Positions 19,782-28,820 are shown, numbered from the stretch's first letter. The stretch: 64,000 bases of DNA from Paraferrimonas sp. SM1919 (GCF_010993985.1 NZ_WINH01000018.1:31542-95541); one strand, 5' to 3'. A program made the numbers and translations. Notes: a model not told the origin generated them from the sequence alone.

Positions 19782-21179
19782 TTAACGAATTTGCAAAATC
19801 GTCTGTTGTAAGGTTGAATTCACCTCTAGGGTACGTGAATTGGCCTGGAAGTTACGTTGTGCAGTGATCAGATCCGTAAGCTCAGTGGTCAAATCCACAT
19901 TGGATTGCTCTAATGAAGCGGAATTAACACTACCAAAAGTACCGAAATTCGCTTCACCTGCTAACGCTTCACCCGAAGCAAGGCTCTGTTTCCAAGAGGT
20001 ATTACCGATTTGAGTTAAGCCTTGATCGTTGTTGAATCGCGCTAAAGCAACTCGACCTAGTGGCTTTTGAGTACCATTGGAATAAGAGGCACTCACTAGC
20101 CCATCGGCGCCCACTTCAACATTGGTTAAACGCCCTACTGTTTGGCCGTCTTGTCTAAGTTCAGTAACCTCGAAAACAGACGCAAACTGAGTTGGATTGC
20201 CCATATTAATCGTTAGATTTTGGGTGCCATCGGTTCCTGCAGACAATACTCCCGCCCCCGTCCCCGTTAAACCTAAGGTTTGAGTTTCGATGGTTGCTGG
20301 TACCGAGGTTAAAAAGTTACCTGCTGAATCAAACTTCATCACAGAACCCGTCCAGCCACCTGCCGTTTGAACTGGCACCCCAAACACATCGGGAGTTCCA
20401 TCGGCATCAATATCTTGATCATAGGTACCAGCTAAAGCAGTATCCGTTGCCGTATCCCAAACATTCACCTGCTGACCATCAACCGCATAAAACGATGCCC
20501 AATTATTTTCAGTCGTGCTTGAACCGCCAGCAATTTTTACAAAATAAGTGGTTAATATATGTGGGTTACCAACAGAGTCATAAATCGTCACTGAAGTTGA
20601 ATTATTAAAAGTTGTGGCATCGGTTGGATCGAATAAAGCTGGATCCATGTCAAGTTCGCCTGCATTTAAATTCATACTTAAAGTGACATTCTCTGTGAAT
20701 TTAGGGTTACCTGCAGTATCAGGGATCCTAATAGGTTGAGTGGTACTCAAACTGACACTGGTAGAGTTACCGTCGGCATCAACCGGAAAAGCTTGTAAAA
20801 AGTTATCCTGAGAATCAACAATATAGTTATCACTGTTAAGCTTAAAAGCCCCTGAGCGAGTGTAAGAAAAGTCCATGCTATTGCCATTAGTGTTACCACC
20901 AGACATCACAAAATAACCATTACCATTAATGGCCATATCAAGTGCGTTATTGGTTCTTAATAACGAGCCTTGATGAAATTGCTGGGCCACTTGACTGGTC
21001 GATACACCACCACCAACATTGGTTTTACTGTTAGTAAAAACAGAACTGGCATAAACATCAGTAAACTCAGCTCGTGATCCCTTAAAACCATAAGTGTTAA
21101 CGTTAGCAATATTATTTGCCGTTGAATCTAAATCTTTTTGACTTGCTGCAATGCCGCTTAGGGCAATATTAAATGACAT
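19782..21179 (-). CDS. flgE: Flagellar hook protein FlgE
   Basis: 465 residues. The N-terminus is SFNIALSGIAASQKDLDSTA with NNIANVNTYGFKGSRAEF, and the C-terminus is NVDLTTELTDLITAQRNFQA. The middle holds the FlgE D1/D2 domains with Gly/Thr-rich beta strands. It forms the hook universal joint. It follows flgD by 20 bp. Confidence 0.96.
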   Translation of the reverse strand: MSFNIALSGIAASQKDLDSTANNIANVNTYGFKGSRAEFTDVYASSVFTNSKTNVGGGVSTSQVAQQFHQGSLLRTNNALDMAINGNGYFVMSGGNTNGNSMDFSYTRSGAFKLNSDNYIVDSQDNFLQAFPVDADGNSTSVSLSTTQPIRIPDTAGNPKFTENVTLSMNLNAGELDMDPALFDPTDATTFNNSTSVTIYDSVGNPHILTTYFVKIAGGSSTTENNWASFYAVDGQQVNVWDTATDTALAGTYDQDIDADGTPDVFGVPVQTAGGWTGSVMKFDSAGNFLTSVPATIETQTLGLTGTGAGVLSAGTDGTQNLTINMGNPTQFASVFEVTELRQDGQTVGRLTNVEVGADGLVSASYSNGTQKPLGRVALARFNNDQGLTQIGNTSWKQSLASGEALAGEANFGTFGSVNSASLEQSNVDLTTELTDLITAQRNFQANSRTLEVNSTLQQTILQIR

Positions 21180-21199
21180 AATTATTTATCCTTAAATTA

Positions 21200-21883
21200 T
21201 TAAGCTTCTGTCACCGCTAGGACATCACTAAGTAAAATTCCACCTAAACCATTGAGGTTTAATACTGCTCCTGAGGCACCATTACCCAGAGAAACCGAAT
21301 TTACATGGGCATAGGTTGAAACGGCCAACTCCTGACTTTCTCCTGCTAAGGTTGCTTCTGCTTTAAAGGTATACACCCCTTCAGCTGTCGGATTACCATT
21401 GGCATCTGTGCCATCCCATTGAAAATCAAGGTTGCCGCTTTGCCCCCCTGGCAAGTCAACATAGGCAACAAGTTGCCCCTGTGCATCCTCGACTCGAACC
21501 TTATTGACGGTGGCGCCCTCAGGAACCGTAACGACACCACCCATTGACTTGCCTGCGGCTAAATAGCTGCTACCTGATGGAATCAACACTTGTTTGCCAA
21601 CCAAGGACGAAGCTTGCAGCGCTTGCGATGACGTCATGGTGGCATTGAGGTTACCAATTTCACTGTTTAAGCTATTAATGCCATCTACCGATGCAAACGA
21701 GGCCATTTGCGAAATCATTTGATCATTATCGACAGGTTTAAAGGGATCCTGCATCGATAACTGTTGTGACAATAATGCAAAAAAGTCTTCTTGCTTTAAT
21801 GATTGATCTTTAGAGCTATCACTAATTTGGTTTGATGGCTCTTGCCAGTAAAGACTACTATCTAAAGGGTTAATTGTACTCAT
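21200..21883 (-). CDS. flgD: Hook assembly scaffold FlgD
   Basis: 227 residues. The N-terminal FlgD domain is QEDFFALLSQQLSMQDPFKP with VDNDQMISQMASFASVDGI; the C-terminal part has FlgD Ig-like/Tudor features (DFQWDGTDANGNPTAEGVY). It caps the growing hook. Confidence 0.95.
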   Translation of the reverse strand: MSTINPLDSSLYWQEPSNQISDSSKDQSLKQEDFFALLSQQLSMQDPFKPVDNDQMISQMASFASVDGINSLNSEIGNLNATMTSSQALQASSLVGKQVLIPSGSSYLAAGKSMGGVVTVPEGATVNKVRVEDAQGQLVAYVDLPGGQSGNLDFQWDGTDANGNPTAEGVYTFKAEATLAGESQELAVSTYAHVNSVSLGNGASGAVLNLNGLGGILLSDVLAVTEA

Positions 21884-21893
21884 CTAGCTTGCC

Positions 21894-22316
21894 TTACTTT
21901 CCTAGTTTAAGGGTTTGTAGCAACATATTTTTAGCCGTATCAGCAAGTTGCACATTCATTGAATAAGAACGCGAAGCTGAAATCATGTTTGCCATTTCTT
22001 CAACAACATTGACATTAGATTTCCAGATATAACCTTCATTATCCGCTAACGGGTGTCCTGGTTTATATTCTCTAATTGCTGGACGATCACTCTCAACAAT
22101 CCCTAACACTTCCACTTTGGAACCAGGCTGTTGGTGATTACGGTTCAAAGCTTGATTGAGTTCCACACCAAAAATTGGCTGACGCGCCTTATAAGCTTCT
22201 GCTGCAGAGCTTGCTACCGTGTCGGCGTTTGCAATGTTAGAAGCGGTGGTGTTTAAGCGAATGTTCTGTGCATTTGAGCCAGAGCCTGAAATGCCAAAAA
22301 TGTTATATAAACTCAT
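21894..22316 (-). CDS. flgC: Proximal rod protein FlgC
   Basis: 140 residues from the ATG at 22316 (MSLYNIFGISGSGSNAQNIR). A TTG six bases upstream is open but less likely. Rod motifs are TTASNIANADTVASS and the C-terminal NVVEEMANMISASRSYSMNV. The start lies directly after the flgB stop. Confidence 0.95.
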   Translation of the reverse strand: MSLYNIFGISGSGSNAQNIRLNTTASNIANADTVASSAAEAYKARQPIFGVELNQALNRNHQQPGSKVEVLGIVESDRPAIREYKPGHPLADNEGYIWKSNVNVVEEMANMISASRSYSMNVQLADTAKNMLLQTLKLGK

Positions 22317-22318
22317 TA

Positions 22319-22717
22319 TCAACTCCCTTTAATAGCTTTTCTTAAACCGGAGAATTTGCCATTGAGAAAAGTAAATGAAGACTGGTACTCAACGGCATTT
22401 TTATAAAACGCATTACGTTCTTGTTCCATATCAACCGAGTTACCATCACCGGTATCCATATGGGTAGGTATACGGTACTTTAGTTGCCCCTGAACATGAC
22501 CACCAAATTCAAAATGATTCTCATGGGTATTATTCATATGGACTTTACCCTTAAGCTTAGCGGCGCTGGCTAGCTCTTTAGCAAAATCAATATCCTTTGC
22601 CTTGTACTTAGGAGTATCAGCATTAGTAATATTGGTTGCTAATACCTCCGCACGTTCAGCCCGTAAGCCCAAAGCATGTTGATGTATTCCTAATGCATTT
22701 TTGAAATTAATGGCCAT
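22319..22717 (-). CDS. flgB: Proximal rod protein FlgB
   Basis: 132 residues. MAINFKNALGIHQHALGLRA and LATNITNADTPKYKAKDIDF are the FlgB rod signature; the C-terminus is YQSSFTFLNGKFSGLRKAI. First gene of flgBCDE, 28 bp after a near-consensus sigma-54 promoter. Confidence 0.95.
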   Translation of the reverse strand: MAINFKNALGIHQHALGLRAERAEVLATNITNADTPKYKAKDIDFAKELASAAKLKGKVHMNNTHENHFEFGGHVQGQLKYRIPTHMDTGDGNSVDMEQERNAFYKNAVEYQSSFTFLNGKFSGLRKAIKGS

Positions 22718-22744
22718 AAGTTCCTCTCTTTACTCGATTTATCG

Positions 22745-22762
22745 AAGCAAAGGACGTGCCAA
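22745..22762 (-). promoter_or_regulatory. Sigma-54 promoter of flgBCDE
   Basis: On the minus strand TTGGCACGTCCTTTGCTT, a full match to the consensus TGGCACG-N4-TTGCW with GG and GC 10 bases apart. Distance to the flgB ATG is 28 bp. Confidence 0.92.
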
Positions 22763-22891
22763 TTATTCAAAACAAGCTAACGGATGGCGGGTGGCGAGAA
22801 ATTGGAAGTCGCAAGCAGCCCCTTTTAAGAGCTGCTCTGGTGGGGCATGGCCCAGTTGGTGAGTTCGCGGCCGAGTGGCCTTGTTAAGGGG

Positions 22892-23728
22892 TTATCCACC
22901 CTTTTTTCTATAGTAAATACCGATAGGTGATTTAATCATTTCGAATTCAGGCATAATACTGCCAATCGCTTCAGCAGCGCCTAGGATAAGTATACCCCCA
23001 GGTTGCAGCGCCTGAGCCATTTGTTTAATTACCCTCTGTTTATCCGCTGAATCAAAATATATCAGCACATTACGACAAAAAATAATATCGAATTTACCTA
23101 GTAGCCAATAACTATCGAGTAAATTCTGTTGCCTAAATTCAATGTTTTTTGCATATTCTGGCTTGATCTTATCCGCGCCAGATACTGTATCAAAATACAA
23201 TTTACGTCTTTGGGCTGACATGCCCCTAGACATCGCCAAGGCATCATATTGCCCCCTAGCGGCAAACTCTAACATGGTGTGGGAAATATCAGTGGCCATG
23301 ATTTGAGCGTCAAGGCGATAGGCAAAACTTTGCCTCTTGTACTCGTCCAAAGTGATTGCAATTGAATAAGGTTCCTGCCCTGAAGAACAAGCAGCAGACC
23401 ATATTCTTATGGTTTTACCCTCTTTATTTAACTTAGGTAAAAGTTCACGCTTTAATAATTCAAATGGATATTCATCTCTAAACCATAAGGTTTCATTCGT
23501 GGTCATCGCATCTAGAGTAGCTTTACATAAACTGCTATTCGATTCCGATATCACTGCTGAAATTAGATGGTTAAGATCTTTTAGGCCATAAAAGTCAACT
23601 AAAGTCTTTAAACGACTGTTTAATAAGTATTGCTTATTATCACTAAGATCGATGCCTGTTTTTAGTTTTAAATATTGGCAAAACTCACGATAGCGAGGTA
23701 AATCGATCTGGGTACTGCTTTGCAACAT
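22892..23728 (-). CDS. cheR: Chemotaxis protein methyltransferase CheR
   Basis: 278 residues. The N-terminal helical domain is followed by the SAM-dependent fold: IRIWSAACSSGQEPYSIAI (SAM-binding loop), MATDISHTMLEFAARGQY, and FDIIFCRNVLIYFD. It methylates glutamates on chemoreceptors. It overlaps the cheV stop by one base. A cheV-cheR pair next to flgB is common in polar-flagellum clusters. Confidence 0.96.
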   Translation of the reverse strand: MLQSSTQIDLPRYREFCQYLKLKTGIDLSDNKQYLLNSRLKTLVDFYGLKDLNHLISAVISESNSSLCKATLDAMTTNETLWFRDEYPFELLKRELLPKLNKEGKTIRIWSAACSSGQEPYSIAITLDEYKRQSFAYRLDAQIMATDISHTMLEFAARGQYDALAMSRGMSAQRRKLYFDTVSGADKIKPEYAKNIEFRQQNLLDSYWLLGKFDIIFCRNVLIYFDSADKQRVIKQMAQALQPGGILILGAAEAIGSIMPEFEMIKSPIGIYYRKKGG

Positions 23729-24654
23729 TAATTTTCCTGTAAAACTTCAGTAACGGCATTCGCTAAAGTATCGGGATCAAACTTTGCGATAAAATTATCT
23801 GCACCAACCTGTCCAACCAATGCATGGTTAAACACCCCTGATAATGAAGTATGCAAGATCACTTTTAAATGCTTAAGAGACTCATGCTGTTTTATCTTAG
23901 AGGTTAAGGTATATCCATCCATTTCAGGCATTTCAATATCTGAAATGACCAGAGGAAGGGTACTCGATAAGTTCTCGTTCTGCTCAGCCAATAACTGTAA
24001 CTTTTGCCAAGCTTGCTGACCATTGTTAGCAAGAATTATTTCAAAATCGAATCCACTTAAGGCACGACAAACTTGTTTTCGTGCGACAGAAGAATCATCA
24101 ACCACCATCACATGGGAAAAATCGAGAGCACCCTGTTGATTTATTTTGTCTTGAACATCAGCGCTTAACTGATTTTCAATAGCCATCAATCGTGACAGTA
24201 TTTGTTCAACATCGATGATCTCCACTAATTTATCTTCATGTTGTGTCACAGCAGTAAGATAATTTGCTTGCCCCATTCCTTCCGGTGGTGCCGTAACCTG
24301 ATCCCAATTTAAATTAATGATCCGTTCAACGTTAGAGACTAAAAATCCCTGCACCGAACCATTATATTCAGATATGATCACAAAGGCGTTATCGACATCT
24401 TTAATAGGACGACCTTTAGTTGCCAGACTTAAATCGATCACAGAGATACTTTGGCCGCGAACATGGGCCACACCAATAACACACTCTTTAGTCCTAGGCA
24501 TTTTTACCAATTTAGGAGTGCGCAATACTTCTCGTACTTTAAAAACGTTAATACCGTAAAGCTGACGTCCCCCCAAATTAAATAACAGTAATTCCAAACG
24601 GTTTTGGCCTACCAACTGAGTACGACTGTTTACTGAGTCTATTAATTGCGACAT
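23728..24654 (-). CDS. cheV: Chemotaxis coupling/receiver protein CheV
   Basis: 308 residues: an N-terminal CheW-like domain (LLLFNLGGRQLYGINVFKVR, VIGVAHVRGQSISVIDLS) and a C-terminal receiver domain (MVVDDSSVARKQVCRAL, phosphoacceptor in VISDIEMPEMDGYTL). It couples receptors to CheA and damps the response when phosphorylated. Divergent from flgA. Confidence 0.96.
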   Translation of the reverse strand: MSQLIDSVNSRTQLVGQNRLELLLFNLGGRQLYGINVFKVREVLRTPKLVKMPRTKECVIGVAHVRGQSISVIDLSLATKGRPIKDVDNAFVIISEYNGSVQGFLVSNVERIINLNWDQVTAPPEGMGQANYLTAVTQHEDKLVEIIDVEQILSRLMAIENQLSADVQDKINQQGALDFSHVMVVDDSSVARKQVCRALSGFDFEIILANNGQQAWQKLQLLAEQNENLSSTLPLVISDIEMPEMDGYTLTSKIKQHESLKHLKVILHTSLSGVFNHALVGQVGADNFIAKFDPDTLANAVTEVLQEN

Positions 24655-24723
24655 TTATTATTCCCTCTGATTGCAACATTTACCCGCCATAGGCATACTG
24701 TTAAATAAAAACCTATCAAGTCT

Positions 24724-25398
24724 ATGCGTTATTTTTATCTCATTTTATTAACTTTAGCTAACCAGCTCAGTGCTCAGCCTTTATCAAACATGGAGCAGGC
24801 AGCATACGATCTGATTTTAGCTAAACTACCTGACAACCCGGCCAATTTCAATTCTATCAAGGTCTTACCTTTTATAGGCCAAGCTCCTAGCACCTGCCAG
24901 GGGCAACTTATTGCCACCTTAAATAACGACCGGCCAATTACAAAACATAATACCGTAAAAGTTTCCTGCATCAATAACAATGAAACAACATGGCAACGTT
25001 ATATCAACGTTCGAGTTGAGCCATACACTCATGTGGTAATCAATAGCCGTCCGCTTGATATTGGTGATCAACTTGAACAATCTCATTTGCTGGTAAAAAA
25101 AATGCCCTTGGCAAAGTTACGCGGGGGCTATTATCAAGATGCAAATACGCTTATTGGTGTTAAGATGAAACGTCGCTTAACACATAACAGTGTCATTACT
25201 ACCAACGACACTTGTTTTGTTTGTCAGAACGATCAAGTGATCATTCAAGCGACAGGTTCCGCCCTCAGCTTGAGAACTAGCGGTAGCGCTATTGAAGATG
25301 GCAATGTTGGTGACATAATTAAAGTCAAAAATATGCATAGCGGCCGTATTATTGAAGCAAAAGTTACCCAAGTAGGATTGGTTCAAGTTTTTCTTTAA
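24724..25398 (+). CDS. flgA: Flagellar P-ring assembly chaperone FlgA
   Basis: 224 residues with a signal peptide (YFYLILLTLANQLSA). The C-terminal SAF-type region holds RPLDIGDQLEQSHL and the closing motif VGDIIKVKNMHSGRIIEAKV. A periplasmic chaperone for FlgI. It starts the plus-strand flgA-flgM-flgN group, 69 bp from the divergent cheV. Confidence 0.94.
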   Translation: MRYFYLILLTLANQLSAQPLSNMEQAAYDLILAKLPDNPANFNSIKVLPFIGQAPSTCQGQLIATLNNDRPITKHNTVKVSCINNNETTWQRYINVRVEPYTHVVINSRPLDIGDQLEQSHLLVKKMPLAKLRGGYYQDANTLIGVKMKRRLTHNSVITTNDTCFVCQNDQVIIQATGSALSLRTSGSAIEDGNVGDIIKVKNMHSGRIIEAKVTQVGLVQVFL

Positions 25399-25406
25399 AA
25401 ATAAAT

Positions 25407-25433
25407 TAAAGAAAGCGATGGTTAAGCCGATAA
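25407..25433 (+). promoter_or_regulatory. Sigma-28 promoter of flgMN
   Basis: TAAA, 15 bases, then GCCGATAA: an exact match to the consensus in both boxes and spacing. It lies 31 bp before the flgM ATG, giving the anti-sigma factor gene control by its own target. Confidence 0.92.
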
Positions 25434-25464
25434 ACTCAGTAACACCTATTGTTGGAAATAAATT

Positions 25465-25749
25465 ATGACAATAAACATTAGTCAACTTGGCCATCAAGCC
25501 AATATTAATACACTTAAAAAGCAAGCTAATTCAAGTGAAAGCGCTGAAGTGGCTCAAGTAAAGGCTAACTCTGTTGAGCTCACAGAAGAAGGCAAGCAAA
25601 TGCACTCATTAGAGAGTAAAATTGCCAATAGTAGTGGTATTGATCAAGCTAAAGTAGATCAAATTAAACAAGCCATTGCCGAGGGACAGTACAAAATTGA
25701 TACCCAAAAACTTGCTTCAAACATGCTGAAACTTGAGCAAGAGCTATAG
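25465..25749 (+). CDS. flgM: Anti-sigma-28 factor FlgM
   Basis: 94 residues with an unstructured N-terminal half and a helical C-terminal sigma-28-binding part (SVELTEEGKQMHSLESKIAN, IDQAKVDQIKQAIAEGQYKI, LASNMLKLEQEL). It holds FliA inactive until exported through the completed hook. Transcribed from the sigma-28 promoter just upstream. Confidence 0.94.
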   Translation: MTINISQLGHQANINTLKKQANSSESAEVAQVKANSVELTEEGKQMHSLESKIANSSGIDQAKVDQIKQAIAEGQYKIDTQKLASNMLKLEQEL

Positions 25750-25762
25750 GAAGTTTACCCCA

Positions 25763-26188
25763 ATGGCAACAGCCTTTGAATTTGTTACCGATCAGCTATC
25801 TTCAATTGATAAGCTGATCGTACTTTTGCAACAAGAAACCCAGGCCCTTCAAGACCAAGATGCCAACCGCATTAGTGAGCTGGCAAAGTCTAAGCTAGAT
25901 ATTTTAGTGTTACTGAACCAAGCCGACCAACAATTGCAAAACCATCCTCAATTGAACCAACAAAAGCAGAACCCGGCATTCCAAGCGGTGGTCGCTCAAG
26001 TTCAACAAAAAATGGATCAAGTTAAGCGCATCAACCTTAATAACAAGAAAATCATTGATTTAAACATGGCGGCCTTAAAAAGGCTCAATCATGCTCTGCA
26101 ATCGAGCAGAAATGCCAACTCAATGACCTATAACGATAAAGGACAAACTCATACCAGTCCGTTTTTGGGTGATGATATTACCGCTTAG
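25763..26188 (+). CDS. flgN: Flagellar chaperone FlgN
   Basis: 141 residues from the ATG at 25763, with AGGAAG as ribosome-binding site; longer in-frame starts run into flgM. All-helical, with FlgN features (LIVLLQQETQALQDQDANRI, ELAKSKLDILVLLNQADQQL, NNKKIIDLNMAALKRLNHAL). Chaperone for FlgK and FlgL. Ends at a bidirectional terminator shared with flgP. Confidence 0.92.
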   Translation: MATAFEFVTDQLSSIDKLIVLLQQETQALQDQDANRISELAKSKLDILVLLNQADQQLQNHPQLNQQKQNPAFQAVVAQVQQKMDQVKRINLNNKKIIDLNMAALKRLNHALQSSRNANSMTYNDKGQTHTSPFLGDDITA

Positions 26189-26263
26189 ACTCGCGATTTC
26201 CCAGGGCTTGCAAGCGGATCGGCAAGCAGCCCCTAGTACACTGAAATTCTCTGATACCCCATG

Positions 26264-26305
26264 AAAAAGCGCTAACCAATACTTAAATTGTTAGCGCTTT
26301 TTTAG
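26264..26305. terminator. Bidirectional terminator between flgN and flgP
   Basis: AGCGCTAAC and GTTAGCGCT form a 9-bp stem with A-run before and T-run after, so it can stop both the plus-strand flgMN and the minus-strand flgOP transcripts. Confidence 0.85.
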
Positions 26306-26316
26306 TAAGAAATACC

Positions 26317-26772
26317 TTAAAAATAAACCACGTCTCGAACTTGACGATCTGGGTGTTTATTCTGGTACAAATACCAAACCTTTTCAAAGTCCAGACTTAA
26401 CTCAGTAATATAGTTATCACCAAGGCGGTAAGCTTTATCAATTTCAGCACCGCTAACTACCCCATTTACTTGGGCAGTAAAAGAATCTGACTGCAAAATT
26501 TTATCGCTCACTTTGCTGCTTGAACTGATTGATTGACCATAAATTTGTTCAGCCAACTCACGATATGCCTCCAACTTAGAGGCTTTAATCGCGGCTAATA
26601 CTTTTTGCTGCTCAGTAGTACCCATTTGAGAATCAATGGATGCATAACCAACGGCAGTTAATTTAGGAAACTGTTCAGGGGTTACTCTTTGCCACTGAAC
26701 ATATCTATCATTACTACTCGAACAGCCACCAATAATAAGAAAACTGGTTAACAGTAAAATCCATTTATTCAT
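26317..26772 (-). CDS. flgP: Flagellar outer-membrane lipoprotein FlgP
   Basis: 151 residues from the ATG at 26772 (MNKWILLLTSFLIIGGCSSS; the lipidated Cys is at 17). SD GGAGAAA lies six bases upstream. The LPP20/FlgP-type domain reads FPKLTAVGYASIDSQMGTT and KASKLEAYRELAEQIYG. It forms part of the basal disk / outer-membrane ring in Vibrio-type sodium flagella. The start overlaps the flgO stop by 8 bp. Confidence 0.92.
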   Translation of the reverse strand: MNKWILLLTSFLIIGGCSSSNDRYVQWQRVTPEQFPKLTAVGYASIDSQMGTTEQQKVLAAIKASKLEAYRELAEQIYGQSISSSSKVSDKILQSDSFTAQVNGVVSGAEIDKAYRLGDNYITELSLDFEKVWYLYQNKHPDRQVRDVVYF

Positions 26773-27406
26773 TGTTTTCTCCATAAAATTGTAATTCAGC
26801 ACTGTTACTTGCCGATCTTTCTAGAACGCCGTTATTAAGTGATACCCTGCGGGACTGATGAATATAATTTGCCAGTTCATCCACGGTATATAAGCCGCTA
26901 CTGCTAGCAAGCACACGTTTTGACTGAGAGTCCAACAAACGTAAATCTAAGTGCAGAGCATCTTGGCTGCGGCTCATTGTGGTGACCAACACTTGGGCTT
27001 GCGGTACATTAGCAGAAAGCAACTGCCAATCACGACTCAGCCAACGTTCACCATTCACGCCTATCTGAATTTGCTCTGCCGCATTAATATCAATGACATC
27101 AAACCCTTGAGCGAACATCTCAGACAACAATCCCTGTTGCAACATCAACCCAAAGTGGTTGCTGCTGTTTAAGTCCTGGCTGCTTACGGGGGTAGTGACT
27201 ATCACAGGTGCAAAGCAGTCTTTAGAGCGGCAGCTCAATTTTAAATTTTGAACCAGTTCCTTAGCGAACTCTGTAGATAATTGTTGTGGCTGTTGCTTTT
27301 TAACTTCTAAGGGTTTGGCTATCTCAACCAGAGGCTGCTTGGGTACCGTGTGAGAACAAGCGCCAATAAGACAAATTGGCAAAATAGCGAGTAATCTTAA
27401 TTTCAT
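26765..27406 (-). CDS. flgO: Flagellar outer-membrane lipoprotein FlgO
   Basis: 213 residues, lipoprotein signal MKLRLLAILPICLIGACSHT. The FlgO domain has SNHFGLMLQQGLLSEMFAQG, FDVIDINAAEQIQI and LLDSQSKRVLASSSGLY. With FlgP and FlgT it belongs to the H-ring/outer-membrane set of polar flagella. It is driven by a sigma-28-like site and is divergent from flgT. Confidence 0.93.
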   Translation of the reverse strand: MKLRLLAILPICLIGACSHTVPKQPLVEIAKPLEVKKQQPQQLSTEFAKELVQNLKLSCRSKDCFAPVIVTTPVSSQDLNSSNHFGLMLQQGLLSEMFAQGFDVIDINAAEQIQIGVNGERWLSRDWQLLSANVPQAQVLVTTMSRSQDALHLDLRLLDSQSKRVLASSSGLYTVDELANYIHQSRRVSLNNGVLERSASNSAELQFYGENNE

Positions 27407-27434
27407 AATTCATCCCTAAACATGCAATAGTTAT

Positions 27435-27461
27435 ATATCGACACTTGCTTAAGATTCTTTA
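27435..27461 (-). promoter_or_regulatory. Sigma-28-like promoter of flgOP
   Basis: On the minus strand TAAA, 15 bases, then GTCGATAT, 6 of 8 positions of the -10 box, 29 bp before the flgO ATG. It sits 11 bp from a sigma-54 site facing the other way. Confidence 0.65.
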
Positions 27462-27471
27462 ATAGAATTTA

Positions 27472-27488
27472 GGGCATGATTATTGCTT
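27472..27488 (+). promoter_or_regulatory. Sigma-54 promoter of flgT
   Basis: GGGCATGATTATTGCTT has GG and GC exactly 10 bases apart and the TTGCTT -12 box. It lies 42 bp before the flgT start. Confidence 0.75.
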
Positions 27489-27529
27489 CTTGATTCATCT
27501 AAGCCAAGTTCTAAAGATTAGGTAATAAC

Positions 27530-28603
27530 ATGATGTCAAAAAAAGTCATCGCAGGTCTATTTTCCCTGTTTTCAATGGCCACATTAGCTAATGAATACAC
27601 GTTAGCATCAAGTGCCGTTATTAAGCATAGTGATGTCAACAAAGCTAGGCAGGTAGCGATTAACTCTGCAATCCAGCGTGCACATTTACAAGGGTTAATT
27701 GATCAACAAAGTCATTTGCAGCAAATAGAAATCATCTCTGAACAAATTGTTGATAATCGAATCGAAATTCAACTATTGGTGATCAGCAATGGCAACCGTG
27801 AACAGTGCCAAGGCCCCAAATTAAAATCTAACATCATGGTGACACAGGCACACATAAGAGACAGACAGCAGTTAAATCAGGGTCGTATCTATGATTTTGG
27901 CTCAAACTTCAGTCAGCAAGTGGTAACGCAATTGAACAATAACAGTGAGTTTTCTTTTGTAGCCAGCCCTAATTTTGTCAATATGCTAGTGCCTAAATTT
28001 GGCTTATTTGAATCTGAGCAAGTTAACAGCGCCAACAGCCAGTATATTTTAATCCCTGAAATTATTGATTTAAGCTCTGAACCCAGTCGCTCCACTTTCG
28101 GTGGTCTATTTGAAACCTCTCCTGATAAATATTTACATTGGCGCGCGAATTTATATCACGCGATATCTGGTGAATTGATCTGGCAGCAAGAATATAAAGA
28201 ACAACAACAGTGGGATTTCAAGCGCGGTACAATATTAACCAATAATAGCGCACTATTATGGCAGTCCGATTATGGTCAGCTTGCCATTGAACAAATCCAG
28301 CAAGCCGTATTACAGATCGATCGTCAATTAAATTGCCGCGCCGTTTTAGGGCAAATTATTGCTATCAATAATAATGAAATCCATATCAATTTAGGCAGAC
28401 AACATGGACTAAAAAACGGTGAGTACATTAAATTAGCTTACAAAAAAGATATCGACAGTCGGCAATTTAATGTCAGCCCCAAAATGCAGCTAACGTCATC
28501 CACAGCACAGCTGAAACAAGTGTCTCAAATTCAGAGTATTGCCGTTATCAATGAGGATCACCTACTCAATAATTTTGCTATTGGCGATATTGTTCACTTG
28601 TAA
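27530..28603 (+). CDS. flgT: Flagellar H-ring protein FlgT
   Basis: 357 residues with a signal peptide (KKVIAGLFSLFSMATLANE). The FlgT N-terminal, middle and C-terminal domains are visible as NKARQVAINSAIQRAHLQG, QLNQGRIYDFGSNFSQQV and INNNEIHINLGRQHGLKNGE. In Vibrio it forms the H-ring around the LP ring and helps recruit the MotX/Y T-ring. Divergent from flgOP. Confidence 0.93.
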   Translation: MMSKKVIAGLFSLFSMATLANEYTLASSAVIKHSDVNKARQVAINSAIQRAHLQGLIDQQSHLQQIEIISEQIVDNRIEIQLLVISNGNREQCQGPKLKSNIMVTQAHIRDRQQLNQGRIYDFGSNFSQQVVTQLNNNSEFSFVASPNFVNMLVPKFGLFESEQVNSANSQYILIPEIIDLSSEPSRSTFGGLFETSPDKYLHWRANLYHAISGELIWQQEYKEQQQWDFKRGTILTNNSALLWQSDYGQLAIEQIQQAVLQIDRQLNCRAVLGQIIAINNNEIHINLGRQHGLKNGEYIKLAYKKDIDSRQFNVSPKMQLTSSTAQLKQVSQIQSIAVINEDHLLNNFAIGDIVHL

Positions 28604-28692
28604 CGACTAAAATTGCTCAGCGAATAAGCAAACAGTTATTTAAGGGGTTTCTTTTTAAGGGTAACTGTTTTTATACTGGGTATACAAATTGC

Positions 28693-28768
28693 CTCCCCAT
28701 AGCTCAACAGGATAGAGCACCCGCCTCCTAAGCGGATGATCGAGGTTCGAGTCCTCGTGGGGAGGCCA
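28693..28768 (+). tRNA. tRNA-Arg (anticodon CCT)
   Basis: A 76-base cloverleaf: acceptor CTCCCCA/TGGGGAG, D stem GCTC/GAGC, anticodon loop CTCCTAA with CCT at 28727-28729, T stem CGAGG/CCTCG with TTCGAGT, discriminator G and encoded CCA. Position 27-43 is a C-A mismatch. Its last 17 bases are repeated at 38092-38108, marking it as the integration target of the island. Confidence 0.93.
28752..28768 (+). repeat. attL: 17-bp direct repeat in tRNA 3' end
   Basis: TCCTCGTGGGGAGGCCA covers half of the T stem, the acceptor strand and CCA. Insertion regenerates a complete tRNA gene. Confidence 0.88.
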
Positions 28769-28820
28769 TAACTCTCAGCTACCCCAGATATATCAAGCTT
28801 TTCACCAATTCAACTTATTC

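Noticed and set aside
24655..24723. TGGCGGGTAAATGTTGCA as a sigma-54 promoter for cheV
   Set aside because: The GG and GC are 12 bases apart instead of 10, so the spacing rule fails.
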